From Bacillota bacterium (GTDB lineage Bacteria; Bacillota; Clostridia; Caldicoprobacterales; Xylanivirgaceae): 64,000 nt of DNA. Of the stretch, positions 8,402 through 17,902 are shown in pieces. Made by a program: the position numbers and the translations under genes. Below the pieces are notes generated by a model. The model was not told the origin of the DNA and did no database searches. It worked only from the letters and a program-made list of their open reading frames with translations. How positions within the stretch are numbered: position 1 is the stretch's first letter; every line of letters begins with the position of its first letter. Location of the stretch: contig JAMOAB010000068.1 of the NCBI GenBank assembly GCA_023621995.1, forward strand, positions 1 to 64,000, read 5' to 3'.

Positions 8402-9496
8402 TCACCATGGCATTAAATTATCCATTATTATAGATGGATATAGTGCTTCAATGTCATCTGGAACGCTTTGACCCGTTGTCATATAGGACATAGGTTTGCC
8501 CGAGATATAACAACAATTGAACATATTGCCATAGTACTTAACCTCATCAACTTTTGTATATATTATGGAGTAGTCATCAATGAACTCATAGCTATTTATT
8601 ATGTTTACACACCCTTGATAGCTAGTGCTTGCACTTATGCATAGAAAGACCTCATCAGCTTTGCTAAGGGTAAGGAGGGTGCCTATTTCCTCTGGTTGGT
8701 CAGTATCCTTTATGCTCTTTCCAGCTGTATCTATAAACACTATGTCCTTATCAGAAAAATGGTCTAATGTATCTACGATTTCATCTGGTGAATATATCAC
8801 TTCTAGTGGAATATCTAATATCTCACTATATATTCTAAGCTGATCTACTGCTGCGATTCTGTAGGTATCAGCAGTTATGAGACCAACTTTGTAATTATAT
8901 TTTATTGAATACATAGCAGCTAGCTTAACTAAGGTTGTAGTCTTTCCTACTCCTGTTGGACCTATAAATAGGACTATTTTTTGCTTATCTATTTTTGTAG
9001 CCATTGGTCTAGAATGTCCAAGAGAATTAACCATAACACTATATAGACAACGAGTAAATTCCGCGTTTTCCTTTAGATGTAAATTATATGCATCTTCTAC
9101 AAGCTTTTTTGCAATATCTCTTTGGATTTCTCTATCTATCAATCTATTAGAATAGTCCAAAAGGTCAGAAGAAACAGTTTTATTAATAGTGCTGTCATCA
9201 GCTTCTAACTTGTTTAAAAGTTTATCCATAGTCATATTTATGGTATTAATCTGTTTCTCGATTTCAATAAATTTATGATTAGAAAAACCTCCTGTAGACT
9301 CTATAGTGGATCTTGATAGCGGATTAGAATCATCGATAGCAGCTACTACTTCAATTAAAGGTTTTGAAAAGAGACCTTTAATCCCTTTACGTCTTATTTT
9401 TCTAGTACTTAATATGATAGCATCATTACCTAGACTATTTCTAACCTTCTCCAAAGCCTCTTGATTAGTCTTTCCCATATATCTTTTTACCTTCAT
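8402..9496 (-). CDS. flhF: SRP-type GTPase FlhF
   Basis: FlhF is a membrane-associated GTPase of the SRP54/FtsY class that helps place flagellar basal bodies. The 364 residues comprise a basic N-terminal B region, a variable linker (about 60-130) and an NG domain. The P-loop GPTGVGKTT lies at residues 179-187; ITADTYRIAAVDQL and the G3-like VFIDTAGKS follow, and YTKVDE provides the base-specificity motif. It lies 3 nt after flhA. Confidence 0.95.
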   Translation of the reverse strand: MKVKRYMGKTNQEALEKVRNSLGNDAIILSTRKIRRKGIKGLFSKPLIEVVAAIDDSNPLSRSTIESTGGFSNHKFIEIEKQINTINMTMDKLLNKLEADDSTINKTVSSDLLDYSNRLIDREIQRDIAKKLVEDAYNLHLKENAEFTRCLYSVMVNSLGHSRPMATKIDKQKIVLFIGPTGVGKTTTLVKLAAMYSIKYNYKVGLITADTYRIAAVDQLRIYSEILDIPLEVIYSPDEIVDTLDHFSDKDIVFIDTAGKSIKDTDQPEEIGTLLTLSKADEVFLCISASTSYQGCVNIINSYEFIDDYSIIYTKVDEVKYYGNMFNCCYISGKPMSYMTTGQSVPDDIEALYPSIIMDNLMPW

Positions 9497-9499
9497 AAA

Positions 9500-11524
9500 T
9501 TATCCTCTCACCGCCCCAACTGATTGAATTTCAACAGTATCATCCAATTCATTATAAGATAAGACTATTAAACTAGGAAAGACCCTCTCAGTAAGTCTTT
9601 TAAAATATACTCTAACAATAGGTGCTGTTAACACTATAGGTTGCATACCTAATTTAAGATAGTCTTCAACCTCTCTAGAAAGGTTGTCATATATTGCTTG
9701 GACTGTCTCAGGATCTAATGATAGATATGAACCATGCTCAGTTTGTTTTACATTATCCATTATAAGCTGTTCTAGCTCAGGATCCAACGTAATAACTTTA
9801 CCTTTTTTGTCAGGTATAAACCTATTTGTTATTGTTCGAGACAAAGCTTGTCTTACATATTCTGTTAATATATCAATATCTTTAGTCATATTGGAGTAAT
9901 CAGCTAAAGTTTCCATTATAGTAACCATATCTCTTATGGGTACATTTTCCCTTATCAAATTACAGAGAACTTTTTGGATCTCTCCAAGAGTAAGCAACTT
10001 AGGAACCACTTCTTCTACAAGGGTAGGGTGGGTTTCTTTTAAATTCTCAATGAGCATATTAACTTCTTCTCTTCCTATCAATTCATGGCCCTTCTGTTTG
10101 ATTATCTCTGTTAGATGGGTGGCAATGACAGAAGGTGCATCTACTACGGTATAACCTAACATTTCAGCTCTATCCTTCTGTTCTTCTTTAATCCATTTAG
10201 CTGGTAAACCAAATGCTGGTTCAATGGCATCTATCCCCTCAATATCTTCTGTTGCAATACCTGAATCCATAGCAAGATAATGGTCAACTAACACTTGTCC
10301 CCTTGCTACTTCTACTCCTTTGATCTTTATAATATATTCATCAGGATCTAATTGTATATTATCCCGTAAGCGAACAACAGGAACTATAAAGCCTAAATCT
10401 AGGGCAATTTGCCTTCTAATCATGACTACTCTATCAAGTAAATCTCCCCCTTGATTTACATCTACAAGTGGAATTATTCCATAGCCAAACTCTAGCTCTA
10501 GGGGATCGACATGGAGAAGATCTACTACATTTTCTGGACTTCGAATGTTTTCTACTTCTTCTTCTATGGGTATATGATCATCGATTCTTTGAATGGATTT
10601 TTGTTTAGAATATAATCTATAGCCTAATAATCCAAACCCTGCGGAAAATATAAGGAGCATACCTGTTGGAAAACCTGGGAAAAAAGATAATAACAGTAAA
10701 AAAGCAGCTGTCAGAATAAGTGCAATAGGTTGGTTAGTGGTCTGCTCAACAAAATCTTGGCCGAGGGAAGAATCAGATGCTGCTCTAGTGACTATAATAC
10801 CAGATGCTGTAGATATAAGTAGAGCAGGTATCTGGCTTACTAGACCATCACCTACTGTCATAGTGGCATATACTTCCAATGCCTCTCTTATGGGCATCTT
10901 CTTATAACCTACAATAATGCCACCGATTATATTGACAATAGTTATTATAATACCAACTATGGCATCGCCTTTGACAAATTTACTAGCACCATCCATGGCC
11001 CCATAAAAATCTGCTTCTCTTTGTATTTTCATCCTTCGTTCACGGGCGGTCTGTTCATCTATAAGTCCTGCATTTAGATCAGCATCTATTGCCATTTGTT
11101 TTCCAGGCATTGCATCTAATGTAAACCTTGCAGCAACCTCTGCCACTCTCTCTGAACCTTTAGTAATCACAATAAATTGTACTATGACAATTATCAAAAA
11201 TACTATAAAACCCACGGCAACATTTCCCTTTATAACAAAATTTCCAAAAGTTTCAATAACTTCACCTGCATATCCTTCGCCTAATATCAACTTAGTTGAC
11301 GATATGTTCAACGCCAATCTAAAAAGGGTTGCCAAGAGTAGCAATGAGGGAAATATGGAGAATTCTAAAGGCTCTTTTATATATAAAGTTGTGAGTAATA
11401 TGATTACGGCTAAAGCTAAGTTTATAGTAAGTAGCATATCAAGAACTACTGTATTTAGAGGTACAATTATTAACATTACTATGAATATGATAACAATGGC
11501 AATAAAAATATCTGCAAATTTCAA
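9500..11524 (-). CDS. flhA: Flagellar export apparatus protein FlhA
   Basis: FlhA is the large nonameric component of the flagellar type III export gate. The 674-residue protein has about eight N-terminal membrane segments (residues 1-310), with the conserved cytoplasmic FHIPEP-family loop including ARFTLDAMPGKQMAIDADLN near residue 138-157, and a large C-terminal cytoplasmic domain that docks substrates and chaperones. The start is a TTG at 11524, preceded by GGGGGGA with about 6 nt spacing; no in-frame ATG fits better. It follows flhB in the export-gene block. Confidence 0.96.
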   Translation of the reverse strand: MKFADIFIAIVIIFIVMLIIVPLNTVVLDMLLTINLALAVIILLTTLYIKEPLEFSIFPSLLLLATLFRLALNISSTKLILGEGYAGEVIETFGNFVIKGNVAVGFIVFLIIVIVQFIVITKGSERVAEVAARFTLDAMPGKQMAIDADLNAGLIDEQTARERRMKIQREADFYGAMDGASKFVKGDAIVGIIITIVNIIGGIIVGYKKMPIREALEVYATMTVGDGLVSQIPALLISTASGIIVTRAASDSSLGQDFVEQTTNQPIALILTAAFLLLLSFFPGFPTGMLLIFSAGFGLLGYRLYSKQKSIQRIDDHIPIEEEVENIRSPENVVDLLHVDPLELEFGYGIIPLVDVNQGGDLLDRVVMIRRQIALDLGFIVPVVRLRDNIQLDPDEYIIKIKGVEVARGQVLVDHYLAMDSGIATEDIEGIDAIEPAFGLPAKWIKEEQKDRAEMLGYTVVDAPSVIATHLTEIIKQKGHELIGREEVNMLIENLKETHPTLVEEVVPKLLTLGEIQKVLCNLIRENVPIRDMVTIMETLADYSNMTKDIDILTEYVRQALSRTITNRFIPDKKGKVITLDPELEQLIMDNVKQTEHGSYLSLDPETVQAIYDNLSREVEDYLKLGMQPIVLTAPIVRVYFKRLTERVFPSLIVLSYNELDDTVEIQSVGAVRG

Positions 11525-11551
11525 TGTATTCCCCCCTTCTATATATCGAAA

Positions 11552-12649
11552 CTAAATATCTTGCTTTAGACCATAGACATAGGCAAGGACTTCAGCAACA
11601 GCATGGTATAGATCAGGTGGTATTGCTTGACCTATTTCAGTAGTTCCATATAAAGCTTGTGCTAAAGGTTTATTTTCTACAATGGTAATATCATATTCTT
11701 TGGCCTTTTCTTTGATCTTTAGTGCCATATAATCTTGTCCCTTAGCCAATACTACAGGAGCATCATTTTTATCGGGATCATATGATAATGCAACTGCATA
11801 ATGGGTAGGATTTACAATGACAACATCGGCCTTAGGTATTTCTTGCATCATTCTGCTCATACTTAATTGCCTTTGCATTTCCCTTATTCTCCCCTTTACT
11901 TGGGGATCACCTTCTGTTTGTTTGAACTCTTCTTTAATTTCTTGTTTTGTCATTCGAATACTCTTCTCAAAATCCCACCACTGATAGAGATAATCAAATG
12001 CAGCCATGGCAAGTAAAGCAAATCCGCATTTAATTCCAATTTGGAATATTTGATTACAAATATAGGAAAATCCACTGCCAACTTGCATATTTAAAAGTGT
12101 CGGCATTGACTCAATACTCTCTTCAAAAATTTTATGCACAATACCTATTATTACTGCTAACTTCAATAATGATTTTAAAAGCTCATATAATGCTCGTTTT
12201 GAGAAAATCCTCTTAAAACCTTGTATAGGATTAACTCTATTTAAATCAGGTTTGAGAGGTTTCGTTGTAAACATGAAACCTAGTTGCAAATAATTTACAA
12301 CTAAACCTGCTATAAGACATCCGCCTAATATGGGTAAAATGCTTACTAGCATTTTAAGGGCGGCCTTCATAAGCCCGTTTTGTAGTCCTTTATATGTAAA
12401 AATATTATCTAATGGAATATCTATATCTAAAAAATTTATATAGATATCTTTTAGATTTTTAATTATATATTCTGAAAAAAAATTTATCATATAAAAGGCG
12501 ACTAATATAGTAACTGCTGAGTTTATTTCTATACTTCGAATAACTTGCCCCTTTTCTCGTGCTTCTCGCCTTCTTTTTGGTGTAGCTTTCTCTGTCTTTT
12601 CTTCTGCAAACAGTTGGAGATCAAATGTCAAACGCCTTAATTCTATCAT
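11552..12649 (-). CDS. flhB: Flagellar export switch protein FlhB
   Basis: FlhB is a membrane protein of the export gate whose cytoplasmic domain cleaves itself and switches export from rod/hook to filament substrates. The 365 residues begin with the usual FDLQLFAEEKTEKATPKRR leader, contain four membrane segments, and have the autocleavage motif NPTH starting near residue 280. The C-terminal domain continues to a normal end. Its ATG overlaps the fliR TGA by 4 nt (ATGA), indicating coupled translation. Confidence 0.97.
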   Translation of the reverse strand: MIELRRLTFDLQLFAEEKTEKATPKRRREAREKGQVIRSIEINSAVTILVAFYMINFFSEYIIKNLKDIYINFLDIDIPLDNIFTYKGLQNGLMKAALKMLVSILPILGGCLIAGLVVNYLQLGFMFTTKPLKPDLNRVNPIQGFKRIFSKRALYELLKSLLKLAVIIGIVHKIFEESIESMPTLLNMQVGSGFSYICNQIFQIGIKCGFALLAMAAFDYLYQWWDFEKSIRMTKQEIKEEFKQTEGDPQVKGRIREMQRQLSMSRMMQEIPKADVVIVNPTHYAVALSYDPDKNDAPVVLAKGQDYMALKIKEKAKEYDITIVENKPLAQALYGTTEIGQAIPPDLYHAVAEVLAYVYGLKQDI

Positions 12650-13434
12650 TTATGCATCATCGCTTCCATTACAGATTTAATATTTTTGAGCATATTGGAA
12701 AAGCTCCCCCTAAGTAATCCAATATAGGCTGGTATAAAGAAAAACAGTGTGATCAATCCTATAAATATTTTTGCAGGTATTCCAATTGCAAATATATTCA
12801 TCTGGGGGATAGATTTTGACATTAGCCCCATTACGCTCTCTGTTATTAGAGCTGCACCAACAATAGGAAGGGACATCTTAAAGGCAAGTTCAAAAGCCTG
12901 ACTAAAGAGTGTAACTAAATCAAGATATATATCTTGATTTAGCATAACTTGCCCAATAGGTATCATTTCAAAGCTTGTTACTAATAATTTTATAAGAGTA
13001 TGGTGCCCATTAATGATCAAAAAAAGCAAAAGAGCAATTATATTATTAAAGTTACCCAGTAAGGGTACCTGAATATTGTTTTGGGGATCTAGAATATTTA
13101 CCATTCCAAATCCAATTTGGGTATCTATAAGCTGGCCTGCCAATAATATGGCTGAAAACATCACTGTTGTCATATAACCGAATATAAATCCGATTATTAG
13201 TTCTTTTATTATAAAAATAAATAGATTTAAGGGACTATCTATTTGGGGAGTAGCTGTAAACGATTCAAATCCGAATATGACATAGCTCAACAGGATGGAA
13301 AACATTATTTTCCAATACATAGGTATATTTTGTTTACTAAATATGGGAGACATAATAAAAAGACCAGCAACCCTACAAAAAATTAAAATAAACATAGGAA
13401 AAGCATTGGCGTACTGGGCAAATGTAATTTCCAT
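12646..13434 (-). CDS. fliR: Flagellar export protein FliR
   Basis: FliR is part of the FliPQR export channel at the base of the rod. The 262-residue protein is hydrophobic throughout, with about six membrane-type segments, and contains the family signature around LAGQLIDTQIGFGMVNILDPQ (split near residues 98-118). It starts 1 nt after the fliQ stop codon and overlaps flhB by 4 nt. Confidence 0.95.
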   Translation of the reverse strand: MEITFAQYANAFPMFILIFCRVAGLFIMSPIFSKQNIPMYWKIMFSILLSYVIFGFESFTATPQIDSPLNLFIFIIKELIIGFIFGYMTTVMFSAILLAGQLIDTQIGFGMVNILDPQNNIQVPLLGNFNNIIALLLFLIINGHHTLIKLLVTSFEMIPIGQVMLNQDIYLDLVTLFSQAFELAFKMSLPIVGAALITESVMGLMSKSIPQMNIFAIGIPAKIFIGLITLFFFIPAYIGLLRGSFSNMLKNIKSVMEAMMHK

Positions 13435-13435
13435 A

Positions 13436-13711
13436 TTATGTCATCCCAATCAGAGTATTTATGTTTTTATATAACTCCAAGGTAAAATCGGTAATTTTTT
13501 GTAGCATCCAAGGTCCAAAAATCAATATAACAGCTATAACAGTCAATATTTTCGGTATAAATACCAGAGATTGTTCGTTAATCTGCGTTGTTGCTTGGAA
13601 TATAGCTACTAGTAAACCGACAATAAGTCCAAAACCTAATATTGGAGCAGCAATCATAAGTCCGGTATATATAGCCTGTTGAGCTATAACGATAACATCC
13701 CTCTCTGTCAT
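13436..13711 (-). CDS. fliQ: Flagellar export protein FliQ
   Basis: FliQ is the small hairpin-forming member of the FliPQR channel. The 91-residue protein has two membrane helices (about 17-40 and 52-72) joined by the conserved ATTQINEQSLVFIPKI segment. Length and position between fliP and fliR match the family. A 57-nt gap with a GGGAGGA-type ribosome site separates it from fliP. Confidence 0.95.
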   Translation of the reverse strand: MTERDVIVIAQQAIYTGLMIAAPILGFGLIVGLLVAIFQATTQINEQSLVFIPKILTVIAVILIFGPWMLQKITDFTLELYKNINTLIGMT

Positions 13712-13768
13712 ATCAAAACTCCTCCCACAAGCTTTTCCTATTCAAGAATTTTTTGGCTTAATATAATA

Positions 13769-14542
13769 TTATTTAAATCCGGTTATAAGGGTTTTAACTA
13801 CCAAATTCCATCCATCTACCATGATAAATAAAAGTATTTTAAATGGCAGAGATATAATGACTGGAGGTAGCATCATCATACCCATTGACATGAGGGTACT
13901 TGCAACCACCATATCTATAATTATAAAAGGTACAAATATTAAAAAACCTATTTGAAAAGCAGTTTTCAGCTCACTTATCATAAATGATGGAATCAAAACC
14001 TTATTTGGTATTTCGTCTAGATTTTCAGGTGCATCCATATCCGCTAGATTTAAAAATAGAGATAGATCTTTATTTCTTGTCTGCTTAAACATAAAAGTTC
14101 TTATAGGTGCCATAGCATTGTCAAATGCTTGTTCTTGATCTATGATTCCATCTAAATAGGGCTGGATTGCATTTTTATTTATATCATCTCCTATGGGGGC
14201 CATTATAAAAAAAGTCAAAAATAAAGCTAAACCTATCAAAACTTGGTTTGGAGGTGTTTGCTGAGTTCCTAATGCATTTCGTATAAATGACAGAACTATT
14301 ATTATCCTTGTAAAACTAGTCATCATTATTAATATGGAGGGAGCAAGAGTCAATATTGTAAATACGAATAATATCTCAAAGGTATTTACAATGTCTCTAG
14401 GCGTCTTAGCTTCTCCAACTTCTATGCCAATTCTAGGTATTTCGAAGGCGTTAGGCTGGGCATAGGCTACAGTAGGACTAAATAAAGATAATATAATTAT
14501 TATAAAAAGTATGTTTCTATGGCTTTTAAGCTTTTTTAACAT
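13769..14542 (-). CDS. fliP: Flagellar export protein FliP
   Basis: FliP forms the core of the export channel. The protein has a cleavable signal-type N-terminus (basic residues, a hydrophobic run, then AYAQ), followed by four membrane segments; the FliP signature RIIIVLSFIRNALGTQQTPPNQ-like region is visible near residues 85-106. I favour the ATG at 14542 (257 residues), which has GGTGA 8 nt upstream; two adjacent GTG codons at 14557 and 14554 are alternatives and would overlap fliO further. It follows fliO. Confidence 0.94.
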   Translation of the reverse strand: MLKKLKSHRNILFIIIILSLFSPTVAYAQPNAFEIPRIGIEVGEAKTPRDIVNTFEILFVFTILTLAPSILIMMTSFTRIIIVLSFIRNALGTQQTPPNQVLIGLALFLTFFIMAPIGDDINKNAIQPYLDGIIDQEQAFDNAMAPIRTFMFKQTRNKDLSLFLNLADMDAPENLDEIPNKVLIPSFMISELKTAFQIGFLIFVPFIIIDMVVASTLMSMGMMMLPPVIISLPFKILLFIMVDGWNLVVKTLITGFK

Positions 14543-14948
14543 CTTTTTCTTCACCACTGTCCTTTTTAAAATGTGTCATTGATTTGCCAAATTTATTCGT
14601 ATCCTCAGCTACACCTTGTTGTTTTTTAATGTACTTGCCAAAGAAGTCAGAGAATTCATTTTCTTGTTTTGCATCTACAGCTATCAGATCATCATGTTCA
14701 ATTTCTGCTAGAACCTCTATATTATTTGAAACACCAATTAGGAAGAATCTTTTGCCTATTTGCACTATATACATATCCTTTTCCTTTCCAAGCATAAGAT
14801 GATCTATTATTTGTATAAACTCACTATGGCCAAGTTTTGCATATTTTTTTCCTATAAATTTTGTAGTCAAGGAAGCAGCGTATAATATAGCAATAAACCC
14901 CAATAGCATTAATAGAACTTTAATATATTCACGCATGGAATCATCCAA
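14526..14948 (-). CDS. fliO: FliO-like flagellar biosynthesis protein
   Basis: FliO helps assemble FliP into the export gate. This 140-residue protein has one N-terminal membrane helix (about residues 8-27), a small beta-rich domain (FIQIIDHLMLGKEKDMYIVQ, then FLIGVS), and a hydrophilic, Lys/Asp/Glu-rich tail. Both the topology and the position between cheY and fliP fit FliO/FliZ proteins, which are poorly conserved. Its ATG overlaps the end of cheY, and its end overlaps the start of fliP. Confidence 0.85.
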   Translation of the reverse strand: MDDSMREYIKVLLMLLGFIAILYAASLTTKFIGKKYAKLGHSEFIQIIDHLMLGKEKDMYIVQIGKRFFLIGVSNNIEVLAEIEHDDLIAVDAKQENEFSDFFGKYIKKQQGVAEDTNKFGKSMTHFKKDSGEEKDVKKA

Positions 14949-15303
14949 TTACTTTTTTTATTGCTTCAATAACTCTCTCTGCCTGAAAAGGTTTTACAAT
15001 GAAATCCTTAGCTCCTGCCTGTATTGCTTCAATTACCATTGCCTGTTGGCCCATAGCAGAACACATTATTATTTTTGCATCTTTATTAAATGCCATTATA
15101 TCTTTAACTGCTTGAATACCATCAACTTCTGGCATCGTTATGTCCATAATAACAAGATCGGGCATTGTCTCTTTATATTTCTCTAGAGCCTTTGCTCCGT
15201 TTTCTGCTTCTCCTGCAATCGTATATCCGTTTTTAGTTAATATATCTTTTAACATCATACGCATAAATGCAGCATCATCAACTAATAATATACTCTTTTC
15301 CAT
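14941..15303 (-). CDS. cheY: Chemotaxis response regulator CheY
   Basis: CheY is phosphorylated by CheA and binds the flagellar switch (FliM/FliY). The 120-residue single receiver domain has the acidic pair D9/D10, the phospho-acceptor D54 in VIMDITMP, S82 in place of the usual Thr, and K104 in IVKPF. It lies between fliY, which encodes a CheY-P phosphatase, and fliO. The GGGAGG ribosome site is about 13 nt from the ATG, a long spacing. Confidence 0.96.
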   Translation of the reverse strand: MEKSILLVDDAAFMRMMLKDILTKNGYTIAGEAENGAKALEKYKETMPDLVIMDITMPEVDGIQAVKDIMAFNKDAKIIMCSAMGQQAMVIEAIQAGAKDFIVKPFQAERVIEAIKKVIG

Positions 15304-15330
15304 AGAAAATTCATATCCTCCCTTATAATA

Positions 15331-16446
15331 TTATTTGAAGTTAGATATTCTTTTCGATGAGTTAACTATGTCAGTAATTCTCACACCAAAACTATCTTCT
15401 ATGACCACAACTTCTCCTTTGGCAACCAATTTACCGTTGACTAATATATCTACCGGTTCACCTGCCATTTTATCCAATTCAATTATAGAGCCAGTATTTA
15501 ATTCTAATATTTCCTTTATCAGCTTTTTCGTTCTACCCAACTCTACAGATACCTGCAAGGGAACATCCATAATCATATCAATATTATCTTTTGATGGTTG
15601 AGGTTCTGTCTGCTCTAAAGGCTGAAATGATACTGGCTGTACGTTGACTACACTATCATCTTCTTGCTTAGACATAGACATATCTATGTCATAAGCAGTT
15701 TCTTCATGCTGCTTAGGTGACTGCTGATTTGTTTGTTCCTCAATAATGTCGTCTGAGATAGTTGCAGTTTCGTCACTATTACCACTTGTCATAAGTAAAT
15801 TTCTTACTAACTCTTTAGCAAATTCAAGAGGTAGTAGTTGCATTATATAACTATCAATAAGCCCTTCTACTACCATTTTAAATTTTACTTGCACTATAGG
15901 AGCATTATCTGATTTAAAATGATTATAACTCTCCTCTTCCCCAAATTTTATTACAAAAGCATTAGGAGGCGATATAGAGATAGTCTTATCTAGCATAGTA
16001 GACAGGGATGTAGAGGCAGAACCAATCATTTGATTCATGACCTCGCCTATAGCACTTAAATGCATCTCATTTAACTCCTCATCAATATTGGTACCATCAC
16101 CTCCAAGCATAAGATCTGTTATTATTTTAACATCTTTTTCATGTATTACAAGTAAGTTTTTTCCTTCTAGCCCTTCCACATAAGAGACTTCAACTGCAAC
16201 AAATGGAATTGGGTATTGTTCTGCCAACTTTGAGAAAGTTGTCTGCTGTACATCTGGTGCTGTTATCGTAACTTTTTTCCCAAGGAGAGTGGATAGGGTA
16301 GTTGCTGCCGTACCCATGCTAATATTTCCAATTTCACCTATAGCGTCTATCTCCTCTGGGGACAGAGCAGAATAATCGTTATGATTGTCGTCTGACTCGC
16401 CACGTAATAGCAGATCTATCTCTTCCTGAGAAAGTATATCACTCAT
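15331..16446 (-). CDS. fliY: Flagellar switch protein and CheY-P phosphatase FliY
   Basis: FliY combines a switch C-ring component with CheY-P phosphatase activity. The 371 residues start MSDILSQEEIDLLLRG (a FliM-like CheY-P-binding peptide), then a CheC-like domain with two phosphatase helices (IDAIGEIGNISMGTAATTLS and LSAIGEVMNQMIGSASTSLS), a polar linker (about 215-285), and a C-terminal SpoA/FliN domain (VELGRTKKLIKEIL onward). The ATG at 16446 is preceded by AGGGGGA. It begins 1 nt downstream of fliM. Confidence 0.96.
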   Translation of the reverse strand: MSDILSQEEIDLLLRGESDDNHNDYSALSPEEIDAIGEIGNISMGTAATTLSTLLGKKVTITAPDVQQTTFSKLAEQYPIPFVAVEVSYVEGLEGKNLLVIHEKDVKIITDLMLGGDGTNIDEELNEMHLSAIGEVMNQMIGSASTSLSTMLDKTISISPPNAFVIKFGEEESYNHFKSDNAPIVQVKFKMVVEGLIDSYIMQLLPLEFAKELVRNLLMTSGNSDETATISDDIIEEQTNQQSPKQHEETAYDIDMSMSKQEDDSVVNVQPVSFQPLEQTEPQPSKDNIDMIMDVPLQVSVELGRTKKLIKEILELNTGSIIELDKMAGEPVDILVNGKLVAKGEVVVIEDSFGVRITDIVNSSKRISNFK

Positions 16447-16447
16447 G

Positions 16448-17434
16448 TTACAGTCCCCCTTCTTCAATATTTGTTATCTGTACTGCTAAATTATTATTTT
16501 TCAGTCCAACTATACCCTTAAACTTTTTTGTATTTTCTATCATTATATCTATATCTTCATCAACCTTTCTATCTAAACATATTACATCACCTTTTTGCAG
16601 TCCAATAAAATCATTTACTGTTATATAAGTTTCACCTAATATTGCCCTTAAATTAATCTTTGTGCTTCCTAATTGTTTTGATATTACATTTGTCTTTTTT
16701 TTATCTGACTCTTCTGCCACTTGAGATTTAAACCAATATTTGGTTGTAAGTTGATTGGATATTGGTTCTATTACAATATGGGGGATGCATATATTTATCA
16801 TTCCTTCCGTTTCACCTATTTGAATACTTAGAGTCACTATTGCTATTGGTTCATTAGGTGACATGATTTGGGCAAATTGTGCATTGGTCTCTATTCGATC
16901 TAGTTTGAACTCAGCATCTATAACGTTGGACCAAGCATCAGACATAAATATTAAAAGATTCCTTACTATTCTCTCTATTAAAACTAATTCTATCTCAGTA
17001 AAGTCCCTTACTTTATCTATACTTGTCCCTGGACCTCCTAACATCTTGTCAATCATAGAGAATGCCGTATCTGGCGAGATTGCAAGCATGATAGAACCCT
17101 TTAAAGGGTTAAAAGTGATTATGTTTAAGACAACCGGTTCGGGCAATGAATTATTAAATTCATAATAGGTAAGAGGTTCGACTGAAACTACTTCAGACTG
17201 ACAGTACGTTCTAAGCACCCCAGACAAATACGATGACATCATGCGAGCAAAACTTTCATATATAATCTGTAGGGTTCTTAGTTGATCTTTTGCGAATTTG
17301 TTAGGTCTCTTAAAGTCATATTCTTTTATTTTATTTTCTTCAGCTTGGTCTTGTATTTCTGCCACATCTACTTCTCCAGTGCTTAAGGCACTTAAAAGTT
17401 CATCTATTTCTTTTTGTGATAAAATTTCAGCCAT
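16448..17434 (-). CDS. fliM: Flagellar motor switch protein FliM
   Basis: FliM is the CheY-P-binding C-ring protein. The 328 residues begin MAEILSQKEIDELLSAL, the conserved CheY-P-binding peptide, followed by the CheC-like middle domain (residues about 40-230, with LGGPGTSIDKVRDFTEIE) and a C-terminal SpoA domain. The ATG at 17434 has GGGGTGA 9 nt upstream, whereas the longer frame lacks support. It precedes fliY. Confidence 0.97.
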   Translation of the reverse strand: MAEILSQKEIDELLSALSTGEVDVAEIQDQAEENKIKEYDFKRPNKFAKDQLRTLQIIYESFARMMSSYLSGVLRTYCQSEVVSVEPLTYYEFNNSLPEPVVLNIITFNPLKGSIMLAISPDTAFSMIDKMLGGPGTSIDKVRDFTEIELVLIERIVRNLLIFMSDAWSNVIDAEFKLDRIETNAQFAQIMSPNEPIAIVTLSIQIGETEGMINICIPHIVIEPISNQLTTKYWFKSQVAEESDKKKTNVISKQLGSTKINLRAILGETYITVNDFIGLQKGDVICLDRKVDEDIDIMIENTKKFKGIVGLKNNNLAVQITNIEEGGL

Positions 17435-17466
17435 AGCCAGTTTCACCCCCCATTGTATAGCTATAG

Positions 17467-17898
17467 TCAATGTTGTACAACGAATTCATTAAAATATATA
17501 TTTGAAATATTTTGAATACCAAGCGTTTCTTGAAGATCTGATTGAATATGATTTTTAAGTTCTTCTTGTATATCTTGTCTTTCAATATCTTCAATCGTAA
17601 GATCGCGAAGAATAAGTATTATTCTATCCCGTATTTTGGGTATCTCTTTTTTGAGCTGTTCCGCTACGTCTTTATCGTTTACTTCTATATATATATCACA
17701 TTTTAGTATACTTCTATTATCTTTAATATTTGTTATAAATGGAGTACCTGTATTAAATACAGCACAAGTTTCCTTTGATTTATTATAGTCATCAGATTTT
17801 GTCGTAGGTGTCTTATACACATTTACAAGTAAAAATATACTTATGAATATAAATATAATCAATAGAACAGTAATAAAAATCATCCAACTATTCTTCAT
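17467..17898 (-). CDS. fliL: Flagellar basal body-associated protein FliL
   Basis: FliL is a single-span membrane protein that surrounds and supports the stator. The 143-residue protein has a short cytoplasmic N-terminus, one membrane helix (residues about 7-27), and an extracytoplasmic stomatin-like domain (KCDIYIEVNDKDVAEQL...IRDRIILILRDLTIEDI). It follows motB, consistent with stator function. Confidence 0.93.
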   Translation of the reverse strand: MKNSWMIFITVLLIIFIFISIFLLVNVYKTPTTKSDDYNKSKETCAVFNTGTPFITNIKDNRSILKCDIYIEVNDKDVAEQLKKEIPKIRDRIILILRDLTIEDIERQDIQEELKNHIQSDLQETLGIQNISNIYFNEFVVQH

Positions 17899-17902
17899 TT
17901 TT